Source of the DNA: Sediminispirochaeta bajacaliforniensis DSM 16054
GTDB taxonomy: Bacteria > Spirochaetota > Spirochaetia > DSM-16054 > Sediminispirochaetaceae
Length of the DNA: 40,806 bases
Assembly (NCBI RefSeq): GCF_000378205.1
Contig: NZ_KB899431.1
Span: 13,446-54,251 of the forward strand
Direction: 5' to 3'
Below, in pieces: positions 16,180 to 25,914 of the stretch. Made by a program: the position numbers and the translations under genes. Numbering within the stretch: position 1 is the first letter of the stretch; every line of letters starts with the position of its first letter. The notes below the pieces were generated by a model. The model had not been told where the DNA came from, did no database searches, and saw only the letters and a program-made list of their open reading frames with translations.

Positions 16180-17183
16180 TGTATGATTCCCGGGATCGAC
16201 TTGGCGTGAGTCTTCTGATCGCTCTGGCTCTGCATTTTCTACTTGCTCTCCTGCTTGGTCTTGTCGACTGGTCTCCCGAAGCGGACACCCTTCGGCTCGA
16301 CCCTGTGGTGCTTTTGCCTCCTCCTCTTCCTGCCGAGCCTGAAGCTGTAACGCCTTCGGAGGTGGAAAAGGCAGAAAAACCAGAAGCAACGGAGCCGCAG
16401 CCGGAACCCGCAGTGCCTGCTCCCCAAAAGACCATCCCTGAGCGGCCTGCTCCCCGCCCGGAAGTCGCGAAGCAGACTTCTCCCCGCACTCCTTCGGTTC
16501 AGGCTCCGGCACAACCGCAGCCTATGGCAAGCAGGGCGCAAACCTCTCAGCCTCCGGCCTCGGCCGCTCCGTTGCCCGCCCCTGCTCCCCGCATCTCTTC
16601 TTCCGAACTTCCCAAGGCCCCGCCCGAGCCGGAAGTCGTCCGAAATCAGTGGTCTTCCGGTTCGGAGATTGTCTATGGTGATGAGGCTGCAGGAAGTACC
16701 TCTGATCTTTCCCGGTCCGATGAGGACGCGGAAGCTCCTGTTGCGGGCGAGGGAAATGAGAAGGCCACTTCTCCGCTTCTCTCCGACAGCACGGTAGAGG
16801 AAAAGCTGGGGGCCATTGCCGATCAGGCCGCCTCAAGTGGCCGTTCGGGACAGACCTCGGCCGGTTCTTCCGGGAGGACGGATAGCGCTTCGGTCGATGA
16901 GCCGGATGTGACCTTCGAGGGTGGCCAGACCAGGAAACTGCTTGAATGGAGTAAACCCGAGATAAAACCGGAGATGCTTGGCGGACGAAGCTTCATCCCG
17001 GTAGTGGTCCAGTTTACCCTCCCTGCAGACGGCAGGCCGCTGCTTCCCGAGGTTGTCTCCTCATCCGGTAGCACAGAATTGGACAATGTGATAAAACAGG
17101 CCATAAGAAACTGGAAGTTTTCAGAGGCGGAAGATGGCTCTTCGGTGAAAGGGAAGGTCCGCCTTATTATCAGAACCCAATAA
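16179..17183 (+). CDS. TonB/TolA-like energy-transducing protein
   Basis: 334 residues from ATG 16179; GTG 16176, overlapping the ExbD stop, is equally possible. The layout is that of TonB: an N-terminal membrane helix (LLIALALHFLLALLLGLVDW), a long Pro/Glu/Ala-rich periplasm-spanning segment (about 35-165), a Ser/Gly/Asp-rich part, and a C-terminal domain of about 90 residues. The C-terminal end (FTLPADGRPLLPEVVSSSGSTELDNVI..AIRNWKF) matches the TonB C-terminal fold. It would carry the force from the TolQ/ExbB-TolR/ExbD pair to an outer-membrane partner, presumably the barrel protein two genes upstream. This is the last gene of the coupled block; 23 bases separate it from the HAD gene. Confidence 0.88.
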   Translation: MYDSRDRLGVSLLIALALHFLLALLLGLVDWSPEADTLRLDPVVLLPPPLPAEPEAVTPSEVEKAEKPEATEPQPEPAVPAPQKTIPERPAPRPEVAKQTSPRTPSVQAPAQPQPMASRAQTSQPPASAAPLPAPAPRISSSELPKAPPEPEVVRNQWSSGSEIVYGDEAAGSTSDLSRSDEDAEAPVAGEGNEKATSPLLSDSTVEEKLGAIADQAASSGRSGQTSAGSSGRTDSASVDEPDVTFEGGQTRKLLEWSKPEIKPEMLGGRSFIPVVVQFTLPADGRPLLPEVVSSSGSTELDNVIKQAIRNWKFSEAEDGSSVKGKVRLIIRTQ

Positions 17184-17206
17184 CAGCAAGACTTGGAGTA
17201 GGTATA

Positions 17207-17872
17207 GTGCAGATTCGGGCTATTGCTTTCGACATCGACGGGACCCTCTATCCGAACCGCAGGATGTATCTTCATTCCCTTCCTTCTTTCCTTTTTCATC
17301 CGAAGCTGGTTCTCCGTTTCGGCAGGGTGAGAAAAGAGATCAGAAAAAAGGCTTTCGACGGGGGCTTCAGGCAGGCCCAGGCCCGCTTTCTTTCTCGCGC
17401 CTCTGGCGGACGGCTTTCGGAAACGAAAGCGGCGGAGAAGATTGATCGCCATCTCTACGGGGTGTGGGAACGCTCATTTCGAGGGGTCCGCCCCTTTGCC
17501 CACCTTCGGGAGACACTCCTCTCCTTCAAGCGGTCCGGGCTGAAGCTTGCCGTGCTCAGTGATTTTCCGATTCAACGGAAGCTCTCCTATCTCGGTGTGG
17601 ACGATCTTATCGATATCGCATGTTGTTCCGAAGATTCCGGACGCCTCAAGCCTGATCCGCTTCCTTTTCGTCGGCTGGTTTCAGCTCTCGGTTTGCCTCC
17701 GGAAGAAATCCTGTACGTAGGGAACAGTTATCGGTATGATATCGAGGGAGCCGCCGGAGTCGGGATGCGAACGGCCTATTTGACCCGTTCTCGGAAAAAA
17801 CAGGGGATTGCCGACTTTGCGTTCTTCCGTTATCCGGAGCTGCGGCGCTGGGTGGAAGAGAGATTGAATTGA
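17207..17872 (+). CDS. HAD-superfamily hydrolase
   Basis: 221 residues. Motif I is AFDIDGTLYP with the nucleophile D9 and general acid D11; motif II is AVLSDFP; the motif III lysine is in KPDPLPF; motif IV is YVGNSYRYDIEGA, where the more usual VGD is VGN. The insert between motifs I and II is a helical cap of type I, as in phosphoglycolate phosphatase-like enzymes. The substrate cannot be told. The start is GTG 17207 with GGAG upstream. It probably shares a transcript with the TonB-like gene; a promoter for the next gene overlaps its end. Confidence 0.9.
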   Translation: MQIRAIAFDIDGTLYPNRRMYLHSLPSFLFHPKLVLRFGRVRKEIRKKAFDGGFRQAQARFLSRASGGRLSETKAAEKIDRHLYGVWERSFRGVRPFAHLRETLLSFKRSGLKLAVLSDFPIQRKLSYLGVDDLIDIACCSEDSGRLKPDPLPFRRLVSALGLPPEEILYVGNSYRYDIEGAAGVGMRTAYLTRSRKKQGIADFAFFRYPELRRWVEERLN

Positions 17873-17900
17873 CATCTCACTCTTCCTGGGTAACAATAAT
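17869..17900 (+). promoter_or_regulatory. Possible promoter of the coiled-coil gene
   Basis: Perfect TTGACA at 17869-17874, overlapping the HAD stop codon, is followed by AACAAT at 17892-17897 (17-base spacer, 4 of 6) or AATAAT at 17895-17900. The -10 assignment is uncertain. The coiled-coil gene starts at 17924. Confidence 0.4.
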
Positions 17901-17923
17901 CGGGGATAAACTGGGAGAGAAAT

Positions 17924-20900
17924 ATGGTATTCTCATTGGGAAATGTTATTACCCTCTTGATTGTGGTGCTGGTACTGGCATTGTATCGGCAAATGGACCG
18001 CAATAATCGTTCTTTGGACAAAATTCGGCGCTATTCGGAGAAAATCAAGGGCGAGTTGGACGGTTTTGTGGATGGAAAGACCCAGGAAGTAAAGAACCTT
18101 GCCATCGATCTTGATGTTCATCAGAAAACCGGCAAAGAAATTCTTAAGCGGATTGTCGGTATCGAAGAGGAGCTTGAGAAAAAGGCCGAGAAGATTGAGC
18201 TCGTGCATGAACGCATCAGTGAGTATGACAAGACCCTCGGTGAGCTGGGCCGCATGACCGGTCAGGTCGAAGAAAACCTCAAGCGTCTCCATGAGGAATC
18301 GGAATTTGTCGATAAGGTCGGCAAGCGGGTAAAGGAGGCCGGGGTCCGGATCCTCCAGCTGGAAAAACAGATCCCCGAAATCTACGGAAAATTCACAAAG
18401 GAAAACGATACGGCCTTGCGGAAGGTGAGTGCCGAGGTGCTGAAACGTACCCGTCAAATCGTTACCGGTGTTCATAAAGAGGTGGAGGAGGCCGAGACCA
18501 GGATCCACGATTTCACCGAACAACTTGACCGTCTTGAGGATCGGCGAAGCTCTATGGAGGCCGAGACGATGAAGGCTATTGAGGCTGGTCTTGATGAACA
18601 GCTCTATCGGGCCGAACAGCGCGGAGAGTCCCTTGTCGCGGGGTTCGACGAGGAGCTGAGCGGAACACTTGAAAAGCGAAAGGAAGAAGGCAATCTCTTT
18701 CTTCAACAATTACAAGGCGGTCAGGAGCAGCTGAACCAAAGCCTTACCCGTTTTCGGGATGAGATGTCGGCGATTGAATCGGCATATCAGGAATCCCTCG
18801 AGAGGGCCGCCAAACGCGGAGAGAACCTCGACGATGAGGTCTTTGAACTTCTTAGAAAAAATATCGAAGCGAAGCGGCAGGAAACCGAGTCGAGGCTTCT
18901 TGCTGATATCCAGTCGACGGCCAATGCAGCCGAGAAATCACGATCGGAGGTCGATCAGAGGTTAGGTGCTTTTGAGAAGGAGATTGATGATCGCTACGAG
19001 GCACTTACAAAGACGGCCGACGCTGCCGCACTACAGCTTGACGAACTGACCGAGCGTTCCGGCCGCCTCGACACCGATCTCAAACAGCGTCAGGAAGAGA
19101 AGCTCGCAGGTTTTGAGCATACCATTGAAAAGACCTTTACCGAACTTGAGGATAAAATTTCCAGTTGGGAAGAGGAGGTCTCCTACCGGTTTACCAGGAT
19201 CGAAGAGGTCAGTGCCGATATCGATTCCCTTGAAACCAATCTGCGAGACTCCATGGAACGGGTATCTTCCCGGGTGCGGGATGACTTTGGCCTCTTTAAG
19301 GATGAGATGGCTGGTTATCGCAGCGATGAAAAGGAACGGGCTGATGCGGAGATCGGCGAGATTCGCAGCGCCATTGCCGGGGTTGAAGAAGAGCTTAACC
19401 AGCTGAAGAACCAGGCCTATCAGAATGTTTCTGAAAAACTTGAGGTCTTTGAGTCTGAGTTTTTCGGTGATCTTCAGCGCAGGGCCGGCCAGATGGATGA
19501 ACGCATCGAGGCGTGGAAAAAGGATGTGGAGATGCGCCTCGAAGAGCTGGGTACCAACGGGGAGAACGGTCGCCAGAAACTGGAAATCGAATATGCCGAT
19601 GAGTTGAAGCAGCGCTTGAGCAGCTTCCAGGGAAAGATATACGCCCAGCAGGAAAAATTCGAGCAACAGGTCGCTGCCTTTCAGGAGCGAATCGGCGAGC
19701 GTATGAACACTACGGGGCAGGCCCTCGGCGGGCTTGAAGAGAGTCTCAAGAACCAGATCCTCGAGGCAAAAGAGAGTTCTCGCCTCACCTTTCAGAAGGA
19801 GTTCAGCGATTACGATAGTTCGGTTTCGTCGCAAATCAAGCGGCAGGAGCGGGAACTTACCAGTCGGCTGACAGAAATTTCCGAGGGTGTTGAAGTCAAG
19901 CAGGTGGAGCTTACCCAGATGATGGAGAGTGCCCGAAGCGATCTCTCAGGATGGCAGGAAAAGGTGCTTCAGGAGCTCGAAGAGACAAAAGGGGAGCTTT
20001 CCGGCGACTATAGCGAATTGAAGAAATCGACCGAGGAGAATATCGGTGCCCTCAGGCGTGATTTCGAGGCGCAGCGGGACGACCTCATCCTTCAGACTCA
20101 GGAAGAGCGCACGCGTCTTAAAAACGAGTTGAAGGAAATTTCCGATACCATTCTTGAGTTCGAGGGCGATTTGCGTAAACGTACCGAATCGGCTTTCGAC
20201 AACTTTAATCGTGACTATGAAAACTTTTCCATCGAGATACAGAAGCGAAACAGGGATTTTCAGGCTGATATCGATGAAAGGATCAAGGATTTCAAGGCCT
20301 TTGGCGCCGATACAAAGGATAAGGTCGAGCAGATGCAGAAGAAACTGCTGGGCCGAATTGAGGAGAACAGCGGTGCTCTCGATGCACAGCTCCAGGATAT
20401 TGATAAGCGTTTGAAGCAGTTTCTGGCTCAAACAAAGCTCTTTGAGCGTGCCGACGCCCTGAAGATCGGGCTGCAGGAAGCTATCGAAGACCTCAAGGTT
20501 GAGATCAACAGGATCGAAGGACAGAGCCAGGAGATTCGTGAAACCGAACGGAAATTCCAGTCGATTCGAAAGCTGGGTGATGAGGTGAACGGTCGGCTTA
20601 ACCGTTTCCTTGCCGAAAAAAAGCGGCTTGAGGAGATGGAGGGCGATTTTAAAAAGCTCATCAATATCAGTCAGGCCGTCGATGTGAAGCTTGATCAGGT
20701 TACCGGCAGCCATGATGAGCTTCAGTCTATACAGGCGCGGCTTCGGAGCCTTGAGGATCTCGAAAAAGAGATCGAGCAGCGCTATGAACGTCTTGAAAAA
20801 CGGCGTGATGTAATGGATTCCACCATCGAAGGGGTCGACAGTAATTTTCAGCGAATGACCGATCTCGAAAAAGAGCTCAAGGAGATCGATTCGAAATTGC

Positions 20901-21313
20901 TCGAGCTTCCGGAAACGATCGACGAATTGCGTCGCCGTATCGATACTTTGGCGATAAACAAGCGTAAGGCAGAGGATGCCATGGAGCAGCTCGAAAAGGT
21001 CGATGCCCTCCTAAGCGATTCGGAAAAGCGGATTGACGAGTTGCAGAAGGCACGTGAGTGGCTCGCCCGGACCGAAACCCGTCTTGAAGAGGTAAGCAAA
21101 CAGGCGCAGGAACAGGTGAAGCTGCTCGGATCCATCATGAAGAGCGATGGGGCGACGGGAAGTGATAAGCGAGGAGCTCCGGGGATGAATGCCAGGGAGC
21201 TCGTCTCCAGGCTTGCGCGGCAAGGATGGACCGTCGATCAGATTTCCAGGGCAACGAAGCTGAGCAGGGGTGAGGTCGAGCTTATCCTTGAAATGATTCC
21301 CAATAATAGATAA
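17924..21313 (+). CDS. Giant membrane-anchored coiled-coil protein (SpiroCoCo-like) with HTH-like C-terminus
   Basis: 1129 residues. Residues 2-22 are one hydrophobic helix (FSLGNVITLLIVVLVLALY), with the rest on the side expected to be cytoplasmic. From about residue 30 to 1075 the sequence is almost unbroken heptad-type coiled coil, rich in Glu, Lys, Arg, Leu and Gln. It resembles the large coiled-coil family that I know from spirochaetes under the name SpiroCoCo. The last 40 residues differ: ARELVSRLARQGWTVDQISRATKLSRGEVELIL is a helix-turn-helix of the kind that ends several membrane-anchored coiled-coil proteins. The start is ATG 17924 after GGGAGAGA. A cytoskeletal or cell-length scaffold is a reasonable inference; whether the HTH binds DNA is unknown. 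Confidence 0.85.
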   Translation: MVFSLGNVITLLIVVLVLALYRQMDRNNRSLDKIRRYSEKIKGELDGFVDGKTQEVKNLAIDLDVHQKTGKEILKRIVGIEEELEKKAEKIELVHERISEYDKTLGELGRMTGQVEENLKRLHEESEFVDKVGKRVKEAGVRILQLEKQIPEIYGKFTKENDTALRKVSAEVLKRTRQIVTGVHKEVEEAETRIHDFTEQLDRLEDRRSSMEAETMKAIEAGLDEQLYRAEQRGESLVAGFDEELSGTLEKRKEEGNLFLQQLQGGQEQLNQSLTRFRDEMSAIESAYQESLERAAKRGENLDDEVFELLRKNIEAKRQETESRLLADIQSTANAAEKSRSEVDQRLGAFEKEIDDRYEALTKTADAAALQLDELTERSGRLDTDLKQRQEEKLAGFEHTIEKTFTELEDKISSWEEEVSYRFTRIEEVSADIDSLETNLRDSMERVSSRVRDDFGLFKDEMAGYRSDEKERADAEIGEIRSAIAGVEEELNQLKNQAYQNVSEKLEVFESEFFGDLQRRAGQMDERIEAWKKDVEMRLEELGTNGENGRQKLEIEYADELKQRLSSFQGKIYAQQEKFEQQVAAFQERIGERMNTTGQALGGLEESLKNQILEAKESSRLTFQKEFSDYDSSVSSQIKRQERELTSRLTEISEGVEVKQVELTQMMESARSDLSGWQEKVLQELEETKGELSGDYSELKKSTEENIGALRRDFEAQRDDLILQTQEERTRLKNELKEISDTILEFEGDLRKRTESAFDNFNRDYENFSIEIQKRNRDFQADIDERIKDFKAFGADTKDKVEQMQKKLLGRIEENSGALDAQLQDIDKRLKQFLAQTKLFERADALKIGLQEAIEDLKVEINRIEGQSQEIRETERKFQSIRKLGDEVNGRLNRFLAEKKRLEEMEGDFKKLINISQAVDVKLDQVTGSHDELQSIQARLRSLEDLEKEIEQRYERLEKRRDVMDSTIEGVDSNFQRMTDLEKELKEIDSKLLELPETIDELRRRIDTLAINKRKAEDAMEQLEKVDALLSDSEKRIDELQKAREWLARTETRLEEVSKQAQEQVKLLGSIMKSDGATGSDKRGAPGMNARELVSRLARQGWTVDQISRATKLSRGEVELILEMIPNNR

Positions 21314-21357
21314 CTCTATCTCTTGTTGATATTTCCTCCCTTCATTTGTGAAAATGC

Positions 21358-21387
21358 TTGACGCCTTTCCTCTGGGCTTAGTATTTT
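21358..21387 (+). promoter_or_regulatory. Possible promoter of grpE-dnaK-dnaJ
   Basis: TTGACG (21358-21363, 5 of 6) and TATTTT (21382-21387, 18-base spacer) lie about 60 bases upstream of grpE. No CIRCE inverted repeat for HrcA is seen in 21314-21447, so heat-shock control, if any, must use another element. Confidence 0.4.
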
Positions 21388-21447
21388 AATGATGGCCGTA
21401 AAGCCGATATCAAAGTATATGTTACAAACTTATCATAGAGGTTACGC

Positions 21448-22131
21448 ATGACCAGAGATGATGAACAGAATATAAAAGATGCAGCCGATCAGTTGCGTAC
21501 CGAAGCAGAGGAACAAGAGACTGACGGTACACCGAATATAGCTGATGAAAAAGAAACGGAAGAACCCGCTTCTTCTTCGTCGGAAGCATCTGTAGAAGAG
21601 CAGGGCTCCGATCTTGAGGCAAAGATTCGGGAGCTGGAGGCAGAAAATAGTGATTTGAAAGATCGCTATCTCCGTAAACAGGCAGATTTTGAAAATTTTC
21701 GAAAGCGCATGCTTCGGGAAAAGGAAGAGTCGATTAAATATGCCAATTCAAGTCTGATCTCGGACTTGATTACGGTTATCGATGATTTTGAGCGGGCCAT
21801 CCGTTCTTCCGAGGAATCGAAAGATTTTGAAAGCTTTCACTCGGGTATCGAGATGATCGAGAAACAGCTTGTCGGTGTTCTTGAACGAAAGTATGGCCTT
21901 TCGCGGATGGAGAGCGTAGGGAAGGAGTTCGACCCTCAGCTCCACGAGGCTATCGGTATGGAAGAGAACCCCGATTATGATGTGCAGACCGTCGTCGAGG
22001 ACTATCAGCGGGGCTACATGCTCCATGATCGGGTACTTCGTCATGCCAAGGTACGAGTGGCCATGCCGGCCCCGGAAAAGGGTGGACAGGAGCCTGAGGA
22101 GGAGCCTCAAAACGAGGCCGCAAAAGAATAA
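21448..22131 (+). CDS. grpE: Nucleotide exchange factor GrpE
   Basis: 227 residues. GrpE releases ADP from DnaK to restart the chaperone cycle. The first 60 residues are acidic and disordered. A long coiled-coil helix follows (LEAENSDLKDRYLRKQADFENFRKR), then the four-helix and beta-wing core with LLTVIDDFERAI-like sequence, seen here as SDLITVIDDFERAI, VGKEFDPQLHEAI and VVEDYQRGYMLHDRVLRHAKVRVA. All family landmarks are present. The ATG is preceded by AGAGG. It leads the grpE-dnaK-dnaJ set; hrcA, which often comes first, is absent here. Confidence 0.96.
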   Translation: MTRDDEQNIKDAADQLRTEAEEQETDGTPNIADEKETEEPASSSSEASVEEQGSDLEAKIRELEAENSDLKDRYLRKQADFENFRKRMLREKEESIKYANSSLISDLITVIDDFERAIRSSEESKDFESFHSGIEMIEKQLVGVLERKYGLSRMESVGKEFDPQLHEAIGMEENPDYDVQTVVEDYQRGYMLHDRVLRHAKVRVAMPAPEKGGQEPEEEPQNEAAKE

Positions 22132-22192
22132 TACGGCGAAGGCCGAATACGATATTTTTATACGAGATAATTAGAGAGAGGAGATATGCACT

Positions 22193-24142
22193 ATGGGACG
22201 GATCATCGGAATTGACCTTGGAACGACAAACTCTTGTGTTGCGGTAATGGAAGGCGGAGAGCCGATCGTCATTCAGAATGCCGAAGGGCAACGGACCACC
22301 CCTTCTATTGTAGGTTTTACGGCGAAGGGTGAGCGGTTGGTTGGTCAGCCTGCAAAGAACCAGATTGTTACCAACCCTGAAAACACCATCTATTCGATCA
22401 AGCGTTTTATCGGGCGTCGTTTTTCCGAAGTGCCGAGGGAAATCCAGATGGTTCCCTATCAGCTGAAAGAGGCTTCCAATGGCGATGTTCGTGTTATGGC
22501 TCACGACAAGGAATATTCGCCTCAGGAGATTTCGGCGGCTGTTCTTCAGAAGATGAAGAAGACGGCCGAAGACTATCTGGGCGAGTCTGTTACCGAAGCC
22601 GTTATCACCGTTCCCGCCTATTTTAACGATGCTCAGAGGCAGGCGACCAAGGATGCGGGGCGTATTGCCGGTCTTGAAGTAAAACGGATCGTCAATGAGC
22701 CGACGGCGGCCGCCCTTTCCTATGGTTTCGGAAAGGACGGAAAGGATGAAAAGATCGCCGTTTATGACTTCGGCGGAGGTACCTTCGATATCTCGATCCT
22801 GGAGTTGGGAGATGGTGTTTTTGAGGTTAAGTCGACCAATGGTGATACCCACCTCGGTGGTGATAATATCGATCAGCGAATTATTGAGTGGCTTATCGAG
22901 AGCTTTAAGCAGGACAGCGGAATCGATCTTTCCCAGGACCGGATGGCCCTCCAGCGTCTGAAAGAGGCTGCGGAAAAGGCTAAGATCGAACTTTCCGGCA
23001 CCCAGTCTTCGGATATTAACTTGCCCTTTATTACCGCAGATGCGTCGGGACCGAAGCATCTGCAGTACAATCTGAGCCGGGCCAAGTTTGAGCAGATGGT
23101 TGGGGAACTTATCGAGGGCACCCGTAAGCCCTGTACAGATGCCTTACGGGATGCGGGCCTTTCGCCTTCCGATATTGACGAAGTTATTCTCGTCGGTGGC
23201 TCAACACGTATCCCCGCCGTACAGCGGATTGTAAAGGAGATCTTTCAGCGTGAACCCCATAAGGGTGTTAACCCCGATGAGGTAGTGGCCATCGGTGCCG
23301 CCATCCAGGGGGGAATTCTTGGCGGTGATGTGAAGGATGTTCTGCTTCTCGATGTTACGCCCTTGTCCCTCGGCATCGAAACCCTTGGCGGTGTCTTTAC
23401 CAAACTGATCGAACGGAATACGACGATACCGACCCGCAAGAGCCAGATATTCTCGACTGCCGCCGACAATCAGACTGCCGTTTCCGTGCATGTGCTCCAG
23501 GGTGAGCGCGAAATGGCAAGCCAGAACCGTACCCTCGGTCGTTTCGATCTGGTTGGAATCCCTCCGGCCCCTCGGGGTGTGCCTCAGATCGAGGTAACCT
23601 TCGATATCGATGCCAATGGTATTGTCCATGTCTCTGCAAAGGATTTGGGAACCGGCAAGGAACAGAAAATCAGGATCGAATCCTCCTCCGGCCTTACCGA
23701 AGATGAAATTAACAAGATGGTTCGTGATGCCGAGTCCCATGCAGAAGAGGATAAAAAAGAGCGGGAAAAGATTGAAGTTCGCAATGAGGCCGATTCTCTG
23801 ATTTATTCGACCGAGAACAGTCTGAAGGATTTTGGTGATAAGGTCGATGCGTCCGAGAAGGAGAAAATCAATGCTTCCGTCGCGGCCTTGAAAAAGAGCG
23901 TGGAATCGGGAGATATAGCGGATATTAAGAGCAAGATTGAAGAGTTGAAACAGGCCTCCTACAAGCTTGCCGAGGAAGTGTATAAGCAGGCAGGGGCCGG
24001 CCAGGCCTCCGGTGCCGCCGGCCAGGCGTCCGGACAGGATGCGGGTAACGAAGCTGGCTCAGGTTCCTCTTCCGAGGCTTCCGGCAATGGCAATGTCGAA
24101 GATGTTGATTACGAGGTTGTCGACGACGAGAACGACAAATAG
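22193..24142 (+). CDS. dnaK: Molecular chaperone DnaK (Hsp70)
   Basis: 649 residues, the normal length. The ATPase domain starts with [17 protein letters not shown] and contains [42 protein letters not shown] and [10 protein letters not shown]. The substrate-binding domain follows the linker [16 protein letters not shown]. The C-terminal tail is a Gly/Ala/Ser/Gln-rich stretch ending in an acidic EVVDDENDK. The start is ATG 22193 with AGAGAGGAG. It lies 61 bases after grpE and 16 before dnaJ. DnaK binds unfolded peptide segments in an ATP cycle controlled by its two neighbours. Confidence 0.98.
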   Translation: MGRIIGIDLGTTNSCVAVMEGGEPIVIQNAEGQRTTPSIVGFTAKGERLVGQPAKNQIVTNPENTIYSIKRFIGRRFSEVPREIQMVPYQLKEASNGDVRVMAHDKEYSPQEISAAVLQKMKKTAEDYLGESVTEAVITVPAYFNDAQRQATKDAGRIAGLEVKRIVNEPTAAALSYGFGKDGKDEKIAVYDFGGGTFDISILELGDGVFEVKSTNGDTHLGGDNIDQRIIEWLIESFKQDSGIDLSQDRMALQRLKEAAEKAKIELSGTQSSDINLPFITADASGPKHLQYNLSRAKFEQMVGELIEGTRKPCTDALRDAGLSPSDIDEVILVGGSTRIPAVQRIVKEIFQREPHKGVNPDEVVAIGAAIQGGILGGDVKDVLLLDVTPLSLGIETLGGVFTKLIERNTTIPTRKSQIFSTAADNQTAVSVHVLQGEREMASQNRTLGRFDLVGIPPAPRGVPQIEVTFDIDANGIVHVSAKDLGTGKEQKIRIESSSGLTEDEINKMVRDAESHAEEDKKEREKIEVRNEADSLIYSTENSLKDFGDKVDASEKEKINASVAALKKSVESGDIADIKSKIEELKQASYKLAEEVYKQAGAGQASGAAGQASGQDAGNEAGSGSSSEASGNGNVEDVDYEVVDDENDK

Positions 24143-24158
24143 AGTGGAGTCTTAGACA

Positions 24159-25292
24159 GTGGCCAAGCGTGATTATTACGAAGTCCTTGGGGTCCCGAAA
24201 GGGGCCTCCAAGGATGAGATAAAGAAAGCCTATCGTAAACTTGCGATAAAGTACCATCCCGACAAAAATCCGGGAGACAAAAACGCCGAAGATTCTTTCA
24301 AAGAGGCTACCGAAGCCTATGAGGTTCTCGGAGACGAAAAGAAACGGCAGGCCTACGATCAGTTCGGCTTTGCCGGTGTGGAAGGCATGAACGGAGGTGG
24401 TGGAGGCCACGACTATTCGACTGTTTTTCACGATTTTGAAGATATATTCGGAGATTTCGGCGATATATTTTCAAGTTTTTTCGGAGGTAGCGGGAGCCGT
24501 TCCCAGGGCGGACGAAAACGACGGTCCAACCGTGGCCCTGATCTTCGCTATAACCTCGAGGTTTCGTTCAAAGATGCTGTCTACGGAACAAAGGTGGAGA
24601 TCGCTTATGCCAGAAACGTCTCCTGCTCCACCTGTGGCGGATCTGGAGCCGCTTCTGGAAGCGGCAAAAAGGTGTGCCCGACCTGCGGCGGTAGCGGCCA
24701 GGTTCGACGAAGTTCCGGATTCTTTTCCATTGCTTCCCCATGTCCTACCTGTGGCGGTGAGGGCTACATCATTGAAAATCCTTGTGCTGCCTGCCACGGA
24801 AGTGGATTGCTGCGAAAACAGCAGAAAATCAAGGTGACAATTCCTCCGGGGATCGAAAGTGGAAAGCGGATCAATATACCGGGACAGGGAGATAATGCAG
24901 TCGGCGGCGGCCCTGCCGGAGATCTTTACGTATTTATTACCGTTAAGCCCCATGACTATTTTGAGCGGGACGGGAATGATCTCTACTGTGCGATTCCGAT
25001 TTCCTTTACACAGGCTGCACTCGGCTCCGAAATTCAGGTTTCGACCCTTGAAGATAAAAAACTGAAGCTTAAAATTCCGGCCGGGACCCAAAATGGAAAA
25101 ATTTTGCGTATAAAAAACGAAGGTGTTCCCTATCTTCATAACAATGCGAAAAAAGGTGATCTGTACATTAAGATTATGGTCGAAGTTCCCAAAAAGTTAT
25201 CACTGCGCAGCAAACAGCTGCTTAAAGAGCTTGCCGACATAGAGGGGGAAAACGGGACACCGCAACCGGTATCTCTTTCATCTTTACGGTAG
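24159..25292 (+). CDS. dnaJ: Chaperone DnaJ (Hsp40)
   Basis: 377 residues, the usual type I DnaJ. The J domain (residues 1-70) has the HPD motif ([10 protein letters not shown]). A Gly/Phe-rich segment (about 70-125) precedes four zinc-binding repeats: [24 protein letters not shown] and CAACHGSG. The C-terminal substrate-binding domain follows ([11 protein letters not shown] onward). The start is GTG 24159 ([12 protein letters not shown]). It stimulates the DnaK ATPase and delivers substrates. The next gene begins 8 bases after its stop, so the transcript probably continues. Confidence 0.97.
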   Translation: MAKRDYYEVLGVPKGASKDEIKKAYRKLAIKYHPDKNPGDKNAEDSFKEATEAYEVLGDEKKRQAYDQFGFAGVEGMNGGGGGHDYSTVFHDFEDIFGDFGDIFSSFFGGSGSRSQGGRKRRSNRGPDLRYNLEVSFKDAVYGTKVEIAYARNVSCSTCGGSGAASGSGKKVCPTCGGSGQVRRSSGFFSIASPCPTCGGEGYIIENPCAACHGSGLLRKQQKIKVTIPPGIESGKRINIPGQGDNAVGGGPAGDLYVFITVKPHDYFERDGNDLYCAIPISFTQAALGSEIQVSTLEDKKLKLKIPAGTQNGKILRIKNEGVPYLHNNAKKGDLYIKIMVEVPKKLSLRSKQLLKELADIEGENGTPQPVSLSSLR

Positions 25293-25299
25293 GTTTTTG

Positions 25300-25884
25300 G
25301 TGTTTGGAACGCTTGAGAATTTCGGTTTCCTTTCTCTTGGATTTGGCCACATTCTTTCAGCCTCTGTACAGCGGTCGTATCTGACTGTAAGCGGAGGCTG
25401 TAAGCATGATCGGGTGGGAATTGTCGAGCATGAACTTTCGGAGCTTTTTTCTCTTTTTGATACCTATAATGCTCTCGTTGCGACGCTCTATGATCCGCAG
25501 CGCCCTACCGCTAAGGTGTACCATGTGCCCGATGACATCTTACCGGCGCTTGCCGTACTGCGTTGCTCCATACGTGCCAGCCGGGGCGAATTCCGTTTTT
25601 CTCTTGAATCGGCCCTCGTCGTCATGGATCTCAGCCATTTCCTGTTTGCCCTGGCCGCTGCCTCGCAGAATTTTCTCGAAATTTCCGATGGAAGTTTGTC
25701 TTCACTGAACACATCTGCTCCTTTCTTTCCCGTTGCTGCCGACCGTCATCTTGTCCTTGAGGGAAAGATGAGAGATGAAGAATATGTGTTCCGTTTCTCG
25801 GGAGAGAACCGTACCAAGGAACTACGATTTCTTCTCGGGGGGAACGAATCTGTTAACTATCCTTTATCTCCTTCCGATACTTAA
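25300..25884 (+). CDS. Protein of unknown function downstream of dnaJ
   Basis: About 194 residues, not recognised. The start is GTG 25300, with TTG 25297 as alternative; both follow the dnaJ stop by a few bases. The protein has no signal peptide or membrane helix. It is of average composition with alternating strands and helices; a cluster near residues 75-125 is hydrophobic (DDILPALAVLRCSIRAS, ALVVMDLSHFLFALAAASQNF). There are two cysteines and no obvious catalytic motif. Codon use matches neighbours. Its place directly after dnaJ implies co-transcription with the chaperones, but no function follows from this. Confidence 0.7.
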   Translation: MFGTLENFGFLSLGFGHILSASVQRSYLTVSGGCKHDRVGIVEHELSELFSLFDTYNALVATLYDPQRPTAKVYHVPDDILPALAVLRCSIRASRGEFRFSLESALVVMDLSHFLFALAAASQNFLEISDGSLSSLNTSAPFFPVAADRHLVLEGKMRDEEYVFRFSGENRTKELRFLLGGNESVNYPLSPSDT

Positions 25885-25914
25885 AAGGATTTCTCTCTGC
25901 AGGAGCCGTATGCA

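Noticed and set aside
21314-21447. CIRCE or other heat-shock operator before grpE
   Set aside because: No TTAGCACTC-type inverted repeat is present.
21950-23059. 369-codon minus-strand open frame
   Set aside because: Antisense to grpE and dnaK; composition is not protein-like.
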